Positions 47,333-59,011 of a DNA stretch of 64,000 nt are shown here, piece after piece. Origin of the DNA: Rhynchosporium graminicola (Eukaryota; Ascomycota; Leotiomycetes; Helotiales; Ploettnerulaceae); NCBI GenBank assembly GCA_900074885.1, contig FJUW01000011.1, positions 558,001 to 622,000 on the forward strand, in the 5' to 3' direction. The first letter of the stretch is position 1. Each line of letters starts with the position of its first letter. Under the pieces are notes generated by a model. The model searched no databases, had not been told where the DNA came from, and worked only from the letters and a program-made list of their open reading frames with translations. The position numbers and the translations under genes were made by a program.

Positions 47333-47845
47333 ATGCACAACTTCCATCATCTGCTCAGAGTCGCCAGCGTTCTTGCCTCCTCAGCTGGCGTGACTCTCGG
47401 CGGTCCTGTCGAGAGGAGTGGTGGCCCTAGTGTTCTTCTCTGCAATGATAAGAATCTCAGCGGGTACTGTGTGAACTTGCGAGTTCCATCAGGCCTATGC
47501 GGTAAGTTTCTTCTCCCCGAGAATCATACGTCCGAGGGCGGACACTGATCGAAACTTGCAGTCACTTTCACCGAGGACATTAATGACAAGATCTCATCAC
47601 TTCGTCCTGCACCAGGTAGCACCTGTTTGTTCTTCGTGTAAGTCCTCATGTGAATTACCTATCGTCAAGGCAACATTGATAAGGAGAATAGGACGCCGGA
47701 TTGCAGTGTCAATGAGAAGTGGTTCCATTGGGACGTTTTGAGTCTTCCGGATCTTTCTGTCACGCCTGTTCATGGTCCAGAGGGCAGTACTCATAATTTC
47801 GAAAATCAACTCAGTAGCCTCGAGTGCTGGACTGATGCTTTTTGA
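47333..47845 (+). CDS. Small secreted cysteine-rich protein
   Basis: Three exons (47333-47501, 47562-47635, 47684-47845) give 134 residues. The start MHNFHHLLRVASVLASSAGV is a signal-peptide-like segment. The mature part has six cysteines: SVLLCNDKNLSGYCVNL, SGLC, STCLFF, PDCS and LECW. The layout (C near a ND-L-G-C motif, later a DC, and a final SSLEC) resembles fungal secreted proteins with a betagamma-crystallin-like or SSP pattern, but I cannot name the family. Intron 1 has a strong GTAAGT donor and TTGCAG acceptor. Intron 2 is less certain: GTGTAAG is chosen over the overlapping GTAAGT because only it keeps the cysteine-bearing frame. Confidence 0.6.
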
Positions 47846-48479
47846 AGGAAGATGGAATGTTGAGGTTGGATGTCTGATGTCGGTGCCTTTTGTTGTTTTA
47901 TAAGTAATATACGTGTGTGTTCTGGTCATCGAGAGGACCCAATTATGGATTGAAGTATGAGGTGGTAGCTTGTGTTGCTGTTGAGCCATGCTTTGGCGTG
48001 TATCGTTTGATTGGGGATATTTCGCACTAAAGGGCACAAAAATTGCAATTCAAGACCCAGAAAGATGATTCTGTGTCTTCCAAAGCTTTAACGCTCCTCT
48101 TGATATAAATTTACATGGCAGATCACGATATTTTCTCCGTCAATTGGTATTTCGTAACAGAATCTTCAGACAAGAAATGTTGGCCCTAGGTTTTGGGTTG
48201 ACCGAAAATGGCTAACCCAAGTGATAGAATACTAGATATGTATCAAAGGATCTATAAATAACGAGAAGAGAGACCTATGTACACACATATTGTGTGCGTT
48301 CTATTCACTAGTTATACGCCTAGCGTGTGCTGTGTCTACCCCCGGAAACAGTACATTGCTCTGACAAAGGGCACTTACTAAAGCCATACTGGTACGCGTC
48401 CATATCTTACCGAGCCATCGATTCCAAATTGTTTACGGATTTTTTCTCAGACGATCTTTCATAACTACAGCGACAATTT
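47846..48479. other. Intergenic, no gene recognised
   Basis: 3' flank of the secreted protein gene and 5' flank of the 2EXR relic. AT-rich, with no repeat or RNA seen. Confidence 0.45.
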
Positions 48480-49300
48480 TGCATCAAATGTGGCGAGCGA
48501 CTCGCAGACCACACAGTTCACGCTGTTCATTGAAGCTTCCACCCGAAATGCGTATCAAGATCTGTATGTAGTTTGCACACCCATATATCCCTGTTTGACT
48601 GCTTACTGAGTCGATTGGACCCACAGACCCATTAGATAATATTTCGAAGAATACTGTTTGCTAATTCATACTCAGGGAAATTTAACCTCACCCCTCGGAT
48701 CGTGTGCGTCGAGCAGAAAGTCCTCAGTCTCGACCGAGGAATACGTTACACAAGTTCCTGTCCACCACCCAAAATGATCAATGTCTGCAAAGAATCTAGA
48801 CTCGTCGCCGAGGAGTCCTACAAACAAGCCTTCGCATCGACTGAAGACTCTCCGGGAATCTGGTTCAATTTCGACACTGACATACTGTATCTGAACTCCA
48901 AGTGGCCACTTTATGATGCTGCTGCCCAACGATTTTTAAGGCAGATCGTCGACGCGTGCGGCATCTAGCAATTACGAGGGTTCTACAACCTTTCTCCATT
49001 TCGTGGAAGCAGAATGTATAGGCCTGTGACCATAAGAGCTTCGAGGACCTCATTAGTAGTACTGTACTGGCCGAATTCCCCGAACTTGAGAGTCTTACGA
49101 TCGCAAACCATCCCGAAAGGGATACCAGAAACACCTATGGAGACCTTGTATTCGCGGAAGAAAAATATAGCCCATCTGCAGCTTCTAACCATACAGACAG
49201 GCACCGCTGGGCCCATCGGTTTGAAGCTAGACAAAATCAAAGAGAGTTCGCGGCGAGACGCGAAACTCGAACCGCTCTCTCTGCCGAAGATTGAATACAA
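48480..49300 (+). pseudogene. 2EXR-domain protein relic
   Basis: Fungal 2EXR proteins have an N-terminal box ending KLPPExRxKIW, then TPRIV, a PPxxxxVCxESR box and later RHLAI. All are present but not in one frame. Upstream, TTQFTLF is read in one frame and LKLPPEMRIKI in the next, with one extra base between. An intron from about 48561 (GTATGT) to 48677 then rejoins as W-KFNLTPRIV, followed by MINVCKESRLVAEESYKQAF and WFNFDTDILYL. After DA the frame shifts again (the original frame stops at 48966) to VRHLAITRVLQPFSISW, meets a TAG, and continues as FEDLISSTVLAEFPELESLT to about 49290. With two frameshifts and a stop, I call it dead. An ATG at 48487 could still start a shortened product. Confidence 0.75.
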
Positions 49301-49590
49301 AGTCATCACGACTCCTACCTGACTGGACTTTTTGAAAACACTCTTTGAGCCTGAGGAGAATCAGACGCCACTATCACCCGGGGACTTACCTATATTTACT
49401 TCAAACGGCAGTGTCGGAACTGACTAGCTTCGAGAAATCAAGATACATAAGAGTCGGAATAAGTCTATGCGCACATTGGATTTTTCAATCAGCTCAGTGG
49501 CAGATTAAATCTTTTCGCTCCTGGAGACTGGATTACAGCGTTCCGTTGCTTCAAGGATTTTGAGAGCTACAATAGCCATACACTAATCAT
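49300..49590. other. Gap between two gene relics
   Basis: About 290 bp between the convergent relics. It may hold further decayed 3' coding sequence of the 2EXR protein, but nothing can be read with confidence. Confidence 0.35.
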
Positions 49591-50690
49591 GTGGATAGAC
49601 AACTCCTCCAACCTTCCGAACTTCATCCAGGATCCTGATCATCCTCAAACTCTCCTCGGGCGGCATAATAGCATTCTCTTTCCTGCCCGCCAAGACATAT
49701 CCGCAGTCACCGCATCGACTTCGAAATGGAAACCATTACCGTCATGCTCAAAATCAAGCACTCTCTCTTCCTTACCCTTCACAAGTATCTCCGATATGTC
49801 TAGGTATCGAAGCCGCCAGTCCTGAAACAACAATCGCCCCTTCGCATCCTTCTATCCTGCAGAAATCCACCCCACTCTTCCCCTCATCGACGCAGTCAAG
49901 ACAACCATCCTCCCATTTTCCGGATACTTCAACACAATCACGTCATCGTGGTTAACTCGATCGACAACAAACAAGCTACTTGTAACTTCGGGTATCGAAG
50001 CTTTTTGCCCTACATGCTCGTCTAGGACAACGCTGCTGAACATCAATGGATAGACGCCAAGATCAAGAAGTGCACCTCCTCCGAGATCAAGACTCTTGAG
50101 AGGATGTGTCGCAGGAAACGACGCGATACCAGTATCGAGACCGAAGTCGCAGAACATACGTGCGATCTCTCCGATGACATTCTCTTTGTGAAGGAGACGT
50201 TGAAGCTCTAGCACAAAAGGGATGAAGCGGGTCCAGACAGCTGGACGTTATAAATTACAATGAGTATTTCGCCACCGAGAAAGATTCTGAAGAGGTTACA
50301 GAAAGTGTCGAACTACCTTCCATAAAAAAGGACACCCTTCTCCTTCGCAATACCGATCATATCCAAAACCTCTCTCTCATTAATAGCCATCAGCTTCTCA
50401 CACAACACATGTTTCCCAGCAGCGATAGCAGCTAAACATGACTCTTTTTGAAAAACATACGGAATACAGATATAAACGACATCGACATCAGGAAGTGCAT
50501 ACACGAATTGTAATCTGTGTAGATAGCTGGTCTAGATTGCTCAGATGTGAAGATTAGGTTGACGAACCCGCTTCCTTTGGCTGAGGAGAAAGTGCCTAAA
50601 GCCGTGATAATATGTTGCAAGGGTGCTGAAGAACGCGGTATAAAGGTCTTTGGCGTATCTTGTGGACACCCAGCCGTTTCCTTATGTTCT
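49590..50690 (-). pseudogene. Gfo/Idh/MocA dehydrogenase relic
   Basis: Family members are NAD(P)-dependent sugar or dihydrodiol dehydrogenases of about 370-390 residues. On the minus strand the expected segments appear in order but in different frames: HIITALGTFSS and AIYTDYNS; then, one frame off, ALPDVDVVYICIPY and AAGKHVLCEKLMAINEREV (the EK catalytic Lys segment); then FFMEAVWTRF only after another frame change at a C-T run near 50325; then LDLGGGALLDLGVYPLMF and VVLTASMRG; then GAIVVSGLAASIPRHI in yet another frame; then LDFEHDGNGFHFEVDAV. An intron at about 50220-50315 is plausible. At least four frame changes make it a pseudogene. Convergent with the 2EXR relic. Confidence 0.8.
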
Positions 50691-51312
50691 GTTGGTTGGT
50701 GGATTTGGTTGTTTGAGAGGAGATTGAGACAGAGGATTCCCTAGCGAAAGGCTGGGCTTGAATGTGATTTTGATGCCATGTTTTTATTTATTGGATCACT
50801 TACAGAAACAATAAAGATTTCACAGAAATGGGAACTTGGAAGTAAGGTATGTAACCAGTGGCAATAACGGGATTGTTCTGCCAAGTAGTATTTAGGCTAC
50901 TGGTAAGTCACGTTCACTTATCATGTGACGATCAACCACAATTTGAATCAAGAGGCCTTCTTAAGCATGCTTTGAAGAGATTTGAGCATATGTATCCTAC
51001 GATTCTCTTTGGATCTGCAGAGCTTAGTAATTACTATTTCAAGTCTTGTCATATGAATAAATTCCAGATCGAAAAGCGCGTTGGCTCGCTCAAGGCGTTT
51101 GTTCTGCTCGCTTGTCCGTTCATGTGAAAGTGGGGTGGAATGAGGGGCAGTTAGTTAATTGTACTTCTCAACCACACAAAGGAATCTCAAAATTGCATTC
51201 TGTAACATGTATGCAAATACCGGTAAAGTTATGCAAGTCAAGCTAGCTTAGCTTCCGTGGTGTAAGAATTCCTGCATAAACGTTACCAGTTGTAAACTAA
51301 CACATTCACAGC

Positions 51313-51455
51313 CAATGGTTAGGATTCCACGTAAGAGCCTCCCATCACCGATAATGGCCCCTGCAATGTACTAATAGCGACTAGCCTTCCAGACAGACGT
51401 CAAGCAAGGTGGAGGTTCGTGTTCGATTCACGGCGGTTGCAACATCTTTTTAATC
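51313..51455 (+). other. tRNA-like or SINE-like relic
   Basis: The sequence has an A-box-like word (AATGGTTAGGATTCCACG at about 51317) and a good B box (GTGTTCGATTCACGG at about 51419-51433, a possible T arm TCGTG-TTCGATT-CACGG). About 20 bases further on comes TTTTT, a polymerase III stop. A five-pair stem GCCTT/AAGGT lies between. No full cloverleaf can be folded: the 3' acceptor strand finds at most five of seven pairs. I take it as a decayed tRNA or the head of a SINE. Confidence 0.3.
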
Positions 51456-51943
51456 TTTTGTTGTTTCAGATGGGTGAGCGGGGAGCTAGACCAGAGAGAG
51501 TCTTCTAACGGCATTTCTGGCATCGTTTGGAATCATATTAATTCATGCTTCTTTATATTGTATATCGGAGGGTCCGAGAAGGAAGGAATGCGAATGCTAA
51601 CCAATATTGATCCCAGCTTTTTGCTTCCGCTTTTGATCCGGAAGGGCCGGAAGTACGAAAGAAGGAAACACTTTGTTCAGCCGCATTCTATCTCAGATAT
51701 GGAGGGAGCTGAAAAACCTGTGCATACATCTGGGATGCGATTATTTGCTTACGTCTGTCTGGCCTCGCTAAAAGTAAATTGTCTAATTTGGATCTAGCCT
51801 CGGTCTATTCAACGCGATTGCAAGTCTTTTCTCGAGGCTGAAGGTATTAATAGTGCGTATTCGTAAAGTAGCATACTTCGTGGTGATCTAAAAATTCGCA
51901 ATTGTGTTACTCGACAGGTGTTCGATCATTTAAGAGCGTTTAG

Positions 51944-52350
51944 AAGGGAATCGATTATTCGGGCATGAGGCCACAAGGCACGCACGCATAGCACACCAAT
52001 TCCTGTACATGCCGCTTTAATTCGCTTAAGAATTGACTTAAAGAAATCGTACGAAAGTAGGGGCAAGGGTCTACTCTAGCACTTTTACAATAACGAAACT
52101 ACGCCTGATAAATAATTTGAAAAGAGTAACCTTGTGAGTTATAACAGGTTTGACCATTCGAACGCTCTACTAAATAATTTAATAGCGTATAAGGTGGTAG
52201 TTTTAACGGGGAAGATAAGTATTAGAGGGGGTGTAACCTCGCTTAATTAATCATGATAAAGTAGCATGCCTGTGCTTTCGTGCCTGATGCAGGGCTGATT
52301 TCAGGTGTGTGTATGCCTTGTGGCTTCATGCCCGAATAATCGATTCCTTT
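51944..52350. mobile_element. MITE-like element with ~40 bp terminal inverted repeats
   Basis: The left end (51944-51985) and right end (52309-52350) are inverted repeats built on GGAATCGATTATTCGGGCAT, followed by GAGGCCACAAGGCA or its complement, with two or three mismatches. The 320 bp interior is AT-rich and has no ORF. The arms continue weakly inward. No target duplication is certain. A related single arm occurs at 54046-54088. Confidence 0.65.
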
Positions 52351-53664
52351 AAAAGTCACTCAATGTAAAGTTTATGGTTATTTTTGGAGTTTGGATACCC
52401 AGGAAATCGTTGCTTGAAGGGAACTATAATAAATAACGAAAATGATACTATATTAAATCCCGTATCGTTCTGGTCCTGTCAGAATAACTACCTTTAAAAT
52501 CCCTAAACGGACTTCGCAGCTCCATAGATCCGCTTGAGTATGTAGGTAGATATAAAATATTATTTCTGTAAAATTCCTACTTCTCATAGTCGTATTTTTC
52601 CTGTCAAGTACCGAGTAAGTATTTTCCGGGGTTTCGCCCAAGACACTTCTTAGAAATCAGCCTGTTCTCGAGCGAACTGGTTGAATAATTGTCATACATT
52701 CCTGATATCAATTCATAGATGTAGTAATTTCAAGTTTACCTAACCTTTGGTGTTAGTTTCTAATTGCGTAAGTATTACTTAACTCTGTATAGAGGAACGT
52801 CTCTAATCGACACGTCTGTGCACGAACAAACTCGCTTTTCCGGACATCTTGCTTTCGCCTACTCTCGGGCGCCCTTCTGCAGAGAGTGGTCATGACCGGC
52901 TTTTAGTGGGGTTCAGCCCTGGTTGGCCTTGCAAGGCGAACAGCTTTCTATGGGGAATAGCAACTATCATGGGAAATGAGTTATTGACACGTTCAAATCA
53001 AAACTCTAACGCAAATTAACATTATTGAACTGCACAGCGAGTGTCGACCAAAACCGTATCTAGCGAGATCGACAGACACAATTAATTGCGATCAGTCACG
53101 CGGGATAATGATTAGAGGAAACTGAAAATGAGAGTCAATGACTTTCTGGAATTGGGTTTCACTCATTTGAGGATTTGAGTTCGGCGACTGATGGATAGAA
53201 CTCAGGATTCAATTGAAAAGGTCACGAGGCACTAGGCAAATCCGATATCAGGCACCTACCTTACCCGTGCCACTTTACCTACCCGAATTTAAGCGAGAGT
53301 CCCCCCCTCTAAGAAGCTATAATCGTCTATAAAGATATAAGGTTTGGCACCATTTATGAATTTAATTGTGTAGACTGGGGTGCTAGCATAGCTACCAGCA
53401 CGAGCCCGAAAGCAAGGTAAATAATTCTTAGTCACACACGATTTACTACAGTATAGAGAAATAGAATATAATACCGTCTAGAGTACTCAGTATGTCTAAT
53501 GAGGGGGGCTCCGCCTTATGGCTACCAAAGACGGATTCGAGTACTCGGTTACCAATTACGTTACCTCTCCTAATAGCCTGGCAATGATTTGATTCGATAA
53601 GAGCAATTCTCTTCACGTGCTTTGATCGTCCAATCGTATGCTAGCTCTTGAAACCGTCCAGTGT

Positions 53665-53810
53665 ATTTGGTGCGATGATACTCGGTTTCTCCAGAAGTCT
53701 GAACCTGTCCACAGTGGGTTTGCAGGATGCTTTGATGTGGTTGCCCTTGCCAATCCGGGGTGGATAGGTTTAGAATCCTGGAGAAACCGAGTAGATATAT
53801 ACAACAAATT
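53665..53810. repeat. Imperfect long palindrome (hairpin)
   Basis: The 16-bp words TACTCGGTTTCTCCAG (53679-53694) and CTGGAGAAACCGAGTA (53778-53793) are perfect inverted repeats. The sequence between them is also largely self-complementary (AACCTGTCCAC against GTGGATAGGTT). As a result ORFs on the two strands give similar peptides (TRFLQxSxPxHxG ... WRNRV), which is a palindrome effect and not two genes. Confidence 0.75.
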
Positions 53811-54045
53811 TGGTGTGATTTTGGTAGGGTTGTCTTGTGGCGGCGTTAAGCCCTCATTTTAGTCATTCTTCCTTGCTCTCGGAACTATAACTCGTGTTCA
53901 ATTAGTCCAATTCGAGTAGGCTTTTTAGATTTTTTCCCGCACGTAGTTTCGTAGTATAATGATTCACTTTTGGAACATTTAAATATATTTCTCTTAGTCA
54001 TTGGCTCAGCGAGCAAAAGCGGCATACGCGTATCTTAGTGCAATC

Positions 54046-54088
54046 TGTGTGTATGCCTTATGGCCTCATGACCTCTCAATCGATTCCC
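54046..54088 (+). repeat. Third copy of the MITE arm
   Basis: TGTGTGTATGCCTTATGGCCTCATG followed by TCAATCGATTCCC matches the right arm of the element at 52309-52350 in the same orientation. No partner arm was seen nearby, so this is a solo or decayed end. Confidence 0.6.
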
Positions 54089-55881
54089 AGTCTCGTGCCA
54101 GGAGACCACTGACATTCGAAAAAAAGCAAGTTCTCGAGATTCAACGACCCTTTCGTACTAATAGGACTGCATTAAGAATAGCCTAGCTGAGGAAAGTGAG
54201 ACGCTAAACTTGCTGGGTAAGTTGCGCTCGTGTGAGCAATCAATTGTGACAGGTACGCCTGGGTTTGGAAAGCTTCTATCCAGACTAAACCCGTATTCAG
54301 AGCTTGTCGGATTACAAGGCTAGCCACTGAACGCCCGTTATCAAATCTCGAAGACTGAAACCGGGCCCCAGGTCGTAATCAAACGAACGGGCCCGAAATT
54401 TTCCTCCACTCAAAACACACATGCCTAGGCGAAGGAAATGGAAGTCCAGTTGCTCAATCCCGATCATGTTAAGGAGCCGGAATGGCGAAGAAGATACCAG
54501 GACAGTTGGAAGCTAAACGGCCTGCATCTTCACCAGCCGAGCCATCGGTTCAGTCAGAAGCTACTTATATCTATCACTCGTACGCTACTGTTCATGAGTC
54601 GTGGGTCGGGAAAGTTGTCATTTTTCGAACAGAGGACGCCCAGTGGTGCTCATTTTGTATCCCATCCTCCAGACTACAGTAGACCACCGAACCTCGAATC
54701 CGGGCTGAATCGTTCCCCAGCCCTCCATGATCCACATCCTCTTTTCTTCTTCACGCGCACCAATAACATGATCATTTCAGGAGTCTAGGGACCCCTGATA
54801 TGGCCGTGGAGCCGCCGAAGCAAGACATTACGGTCCTGACCCCGCACTGAACGGCACGGGTTGCATGGCAAGCCTTCAAGCCATCCCCAAACCTCCTCTA
54901 CAAGCTGACGGATCAGTAAATTGACCGAGTTCGAGGAGCTCGAGAGGATGGAATCGACGTATCTGGTCTGGAGACTCAAGGCCTCACTCATCTTGGTGTC
55001 GGCTTCAGATTTTGTAGATTACATCCCTCTTAACTAAGTATTACCACTAGAGGAAATTACTGAAGTATTGAAGACAGGCTAAGACTGCAGCCTTCCTTCC
55101 CTCAAGCCGACCTGCGACTCGAACAGATTGCTGCTCTACAGGAGCTCACCAACCATGGGGACAGAAGGAAATGCACGCCGTTGCTTACAACTCGGGGGGT
55201 GATACACCGCAGCGATGCGATATCCGCTGTAGCCACAGCCAACGAGAAAGCTTCATCCGTCATCCGACATCAAATCAGCTCGCAGACGATTCCAGTGGCC
55301 AGCCGACCGCGACCTTGCAAGCGCATACGAGTAGAGTAACACGACGCTGTACTATCTATCTATCGTACGCCGTAAGCCCGTGCTGTGCTCTAACCTCCAT
55401 TACCGTGGTTCCCGGGTAAATGACCCCGGCCTTGACGAAAGTCCATAGTAAATTACTAGCGACAGGGCTAGTCACTCCTGGCAAGTGGAGAATCTGGGGT
55501 GTGGAGGCGGAGATCGAGGAGAAGCTGGACTCTTAGTGGATGTCAACCTCATGTCATATGTAAAGATTCGGACCAAGCTTCCCCAAACCGACAAGGGCGA
55601 ACTAGCTATGACTGGGATTATTCAGTCCAAGAACATCACGAGCTACTTCCCCCACAATCGGACTGAGATTAGTTAAATGGTTGGATACTAGTCCTTGCTG
55701 AGGCTCGTGCTGTTGCAGACAGGGTAAGGGTTTATTTATCCTAGCCACGAGTATGCATCGTAGTCTCGCATCCGAGGGAGTGGTAGGAGGGAGGCACACT
55801 TAAATACCAGCTGTCCCGACCGTCCAGAAACCACAAGTTCCGTTGCCTACATTCCTTCAGAACTCGACCACCACCCTCATC

Positions 55882-57727
55882 ATGGAGTCTAATCTTCACT
55901 CCTCAGAGAAGCCGGCACAAGCAACGGAGATCGAGGCCCATCCAACCTCTTCTCAAGGACCCGTGTACGATAATGATGAGAAGGTCGATTACAACAGATC
56001 AGGCGCTATCGATGCCGAGAAGATTGAACATGACATGACAGTGCTTCAGGCCGTGAAGGCCTATCCTGCTGCCAGTTTTTGGGCATTCGTTATGTCGTGT
56101 ACCATTGTAAGCTCTTCTAATCCCGTTCTAGCTTCGTCGCAGTGCCTATCAATCTATGATGGGCGGACGGTAGTGAAAGTCTAGTACTAATTTGGTTGCA
56201 GATTATGGAGGCATACTGTGTTTTCTTGATGGGCCAGTTCATCGCAACTGATCAATTCGCTCAGGACTTTGGTGTCCCCAGCAAGGTCAAACCCGGGCAA
56301 TTTATTATCGAGGCATCCTGGCAATCCGCCTTCCAATGTAGCGGACCACTCGGTGCTCTCATTGGTGTCTTCATCGCAGGTCCTATCACCAGTGCTATTG
56401 GATATCGCTGGGCAACCATCGGCGGTCTTATGGCCCTCAATGGATTCATCTTCGTCTTCTACTTCGGCAATTCTCAAGGCATGTTCTTCGCCTCGCAGAT
56501 CTTGGAAGGCATTCCATGGGGTATTTTCATCGCGAATGCTCCCGCCTACTGTGCCGAAATCGTACCGATGAGACTCAGAGCTCCGGCCACACAGATGTTG
56601 CAAATGTTCTGGGCTATCGGAGCTATCATTGTAGGTGGTATTACTTACCATTACCAGAAGCAGCCGAATTCATCTGCATACAGGTATGGCAATCCTTTGG
56701 AGCAAAAGACTTGAAGTTCTCAGAGCATTCTCTAACTCCTGAGCAGAGTCCCTATCGCACTCCAATGGATGTTCCCAACTCCTCTCGCTATCCTCCTTTA
56801 TATCGCACCCGAATCTCCATGGTGGCTCGTACGAAAGGGAAGACTAGCAGAAGCAGAGAAGGCCGTCTCGCGTCTCGGTCGCAAGAGTTCGGGTGATGAT
56901 CCCAAAGACGCAGTTGCCATGATGCGTCGTACGATCGACAATGAGAAGAGCATCAAACAGCCCAGTCTTGTGGAACTATGGAAAGGAAGAGATCTCTATC
57001 GTACCCTGATTGTCTGCGGTGTCTACGCTTCGCAGAACTTGACTGGAAATCTCATTGCCAACCAAGCCGTCTACTTCTTCAAACGTAAGTCTTTCTTGCA
57101 CTAGGTACCCCTTGGAGTTTTCCAAACTAACTTTATTTCCTTGCAGAGGCTGGTATGACACCTGATACCGCTTTTGCACTCGGTCTCATTACCTCGGCCC
57201 TACAATGGTTGATGGTCATGCTCTCCTGGGTACTGACGACCTATCTTGGCCGTCGCACTATCTACGTTTACGGCCAGTTCATTTCCTGCGGCTTCCTTGT
57301 GGCCCTTGGTATTGCAGCCTCGGTCGGCCAATCCACAGCTGCTAGCAACGCACAAGCATCTCTTGGTCTCATCGTTTCCGTGCTCTTCTGTCTCGGTCCC
57401 GCACCTGCCTCATGGGTTATCATCGGCGAGACCTCGTCCGTTCGTCTCCGTCCTCTTACCACTGGTGTTGGACGTGCTGCCTACTACATGGTCAACATCC
57501 CATGTATCTTCCTAGCCAGCTACATGCTCAACGACGACAAGTGGAACCTTGGTGGTAAGAGTGGGTACGTATGGGCGGCAACCGCCTTCGTCTGCACGTT
57601 TTTGGCATGGCTCTACGTGCCTGAGATGAAGCATCGCAGTTTCAGAGAGATTGATATCTTGTTCCACAGAAGAGTCCCGGCGAGGAAGTGGAAGAACACT
57701 GTTGTGGATATCAATGATGATGAGTAG
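55882..57727 (+). CDS. MFS sugar transporter, fungal alpha-glucoside/hexose type
   Basis: Four exons (55882-56106, 56202-56683, 56747-57084, 57147-57727; introns 95, 63 and 62 nt) give 541 residues. A hydrophilic N-terminus (MESNLHSSEKPAQATEIEAH) leads to twelve predicted helices. Family motifs are ITSAIGYRWATIGG (the RxGRR-like loop in altered form), YCAEIVPMRLRA (PETK-type AEIxPxxLR), LYIAPESPWWLVRKGR (the PESPRWL box) and YLGRRTIYVYGQ. A second-half GETSSVRLRPLTTGVGRA and the final VPEMKHRSFREID (PETK box) complete the pattern. This set is typical of maltose/alpha-glucoside permeases and related carriers, but substrate is not readable from sequence. It is the only intact gene between the relics, so it may be recently acquired or under selection. 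Confidence 0.93.
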
Positions 57728-59011
57728 ATATTGTCAAGTTCATATTTGAAGGGGAAGGGAGTGGTAATGCACACGCAGGGACGAGATCGAGAGTTGTATT
57801 CGAGCCAGATACTTATGGTAGCCAATGACCTTTCTCGAAAAGCATGTTGCTTCCATTTTTCTTATATCCTTTACGTTGCACTTTGCGACTCGTCGTCTTT
57901 CTCTTGAGGGAATTTGGACGTCGGTCCGAAGATAACCGCGGAGGGCGTACAGCAGAGCACAAAAACTCTAGCCAACCCCGCTGCTGCTGCTTCAGCATTT
58001 CACACCGCTATACTTTAATCGTTCGCTTTTCTACTTCCTCTTCAAGTACTGTATATGTATAGCCCCTTAGAGCTTAAATCAAAACACCCCCTTAAGGGTG
58101 CTCCTCATCAGCCTTGCACGCGACGAGGTCGAAGTTCCTTTGATAGTTCGCCAGATACCCTAAGCCCCTGTGGCGGACTACCATAGCGCCTACCTACCCC
58201 AACACAATCTTTCGTGACCAGAAGGCTGTCTAATACATCATGTTTGAAATCGTAAAGTCATGTCTCCTTCTGCGACTCAGGCATCGCTCCTGGCGTCTCT
58301 AAAGCCCGCCGCCTCTAGACCGCCCTATTCTTACCAGACAAATGCCCAAAGTTCAGAACGGCTGACGACGTGCTCCGATACCATCTCTCATACTTTCACC
58401 CAGTCTGCGTCTCTGGGATGTGTTTCTCGACCGTGCAATGATCTCCACCCCAGGTTCCAATATTCCATCTCGCTTACAAGCGATTTGTTTTGATTCCGTA
58501 AGCGACACACCCAAGCAGGCTATCCGCAGATATCTGGAGATGGCAAGGTGACATAGCTGCAAACTAAATCTACCATGCAATTTTTTTCTTAGGTTTTAGT
58601 AGAGATAATACAGACATACATACATACATACATACATGCGTGCATGCGTACATGCGTACATGCGTAAAGACAGAGATAATCAAGAAAGCAGGAACGCCAA
58701 ACATGCAACATGTAGCCCAAAATTATCGATGTAAGTAAGACAGAAATCCAGGCATGCAAGATCAGACAAATCGCAGACGTAAAGGAGCAAGAGAGTTTTC
58801 GACTCAGCTGAAGTCGAGTGCCTTCCAATCCAAAGGAGATCAGTAATACGCTGTATAATCGAGTAAGAATACGATGGCTGAAACCCAGAGCAAAAGAAAA
58901 GCAAGAAGACAAACCACCAAAAAAAAAAAAAAAAACATGATTCATGAATAGATGACACTCTGCAAGGACGCAACGGTAGAACTCCTCCTTAACAACAACC
59001 GCAATCGATAA
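57728..59011. other. Intergenic with simple repeats
   Basis: No gene recognised. An ACAT tract at 58614-58637 passes into an ATGCGTAC tract to about 58665. An A homopolymer of about 18 bases lies at 58919-58936. The 118-codon minus ORF across them is a product of these simple repeats. Confidence 0.6.
58614..58665 (+). repeat. ACAT / ATGCGTAC simple repeat
   Basis: A tetranucleotide ACAT run is followed by alternating ATGCGTGC and ATGCGTAC units. Confidence 0.9.

Larger units (their letters stand above)
50691..55881. other. Gene-poor accessory stretch with inverted repeats
   Basis: Five kilobases without a supportable gene. It includes a tRNA-like relic near 51313-51450, a MITE-like element at 51944-52350, a hairpin at 53665-53810 and a third copy of the MITE arm at 54046-54088. 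Short ORFs at 54438-54788, 54482-54682 and 55485-55676 have no certain family. The last reads VDVNLMSYVKIRTKL-x-TDKGELAMTGI, which loosely resembles the end of DUF3237 proteins. Composition is AT-rich to about 54 kb and normal after that. Confidence 0.5.

Noticed and set aside
53613..53862. Two opposite ORFs with similar peptides
   Set aside because: They mirror each other because the DNA is nearly palindromic.
54438..55676. ORFs of 60-116 codons before the MFS gene
   Set aside because: No family recognised and they overlap in competing frames. A loose DUF3237-like reading at 55485-55676 is too weak to call.
58589..58945. 118-codon minus ORF
   Set aside because: It runs through an A homopolymer and the ACAT repeats and has no recognisable domain.
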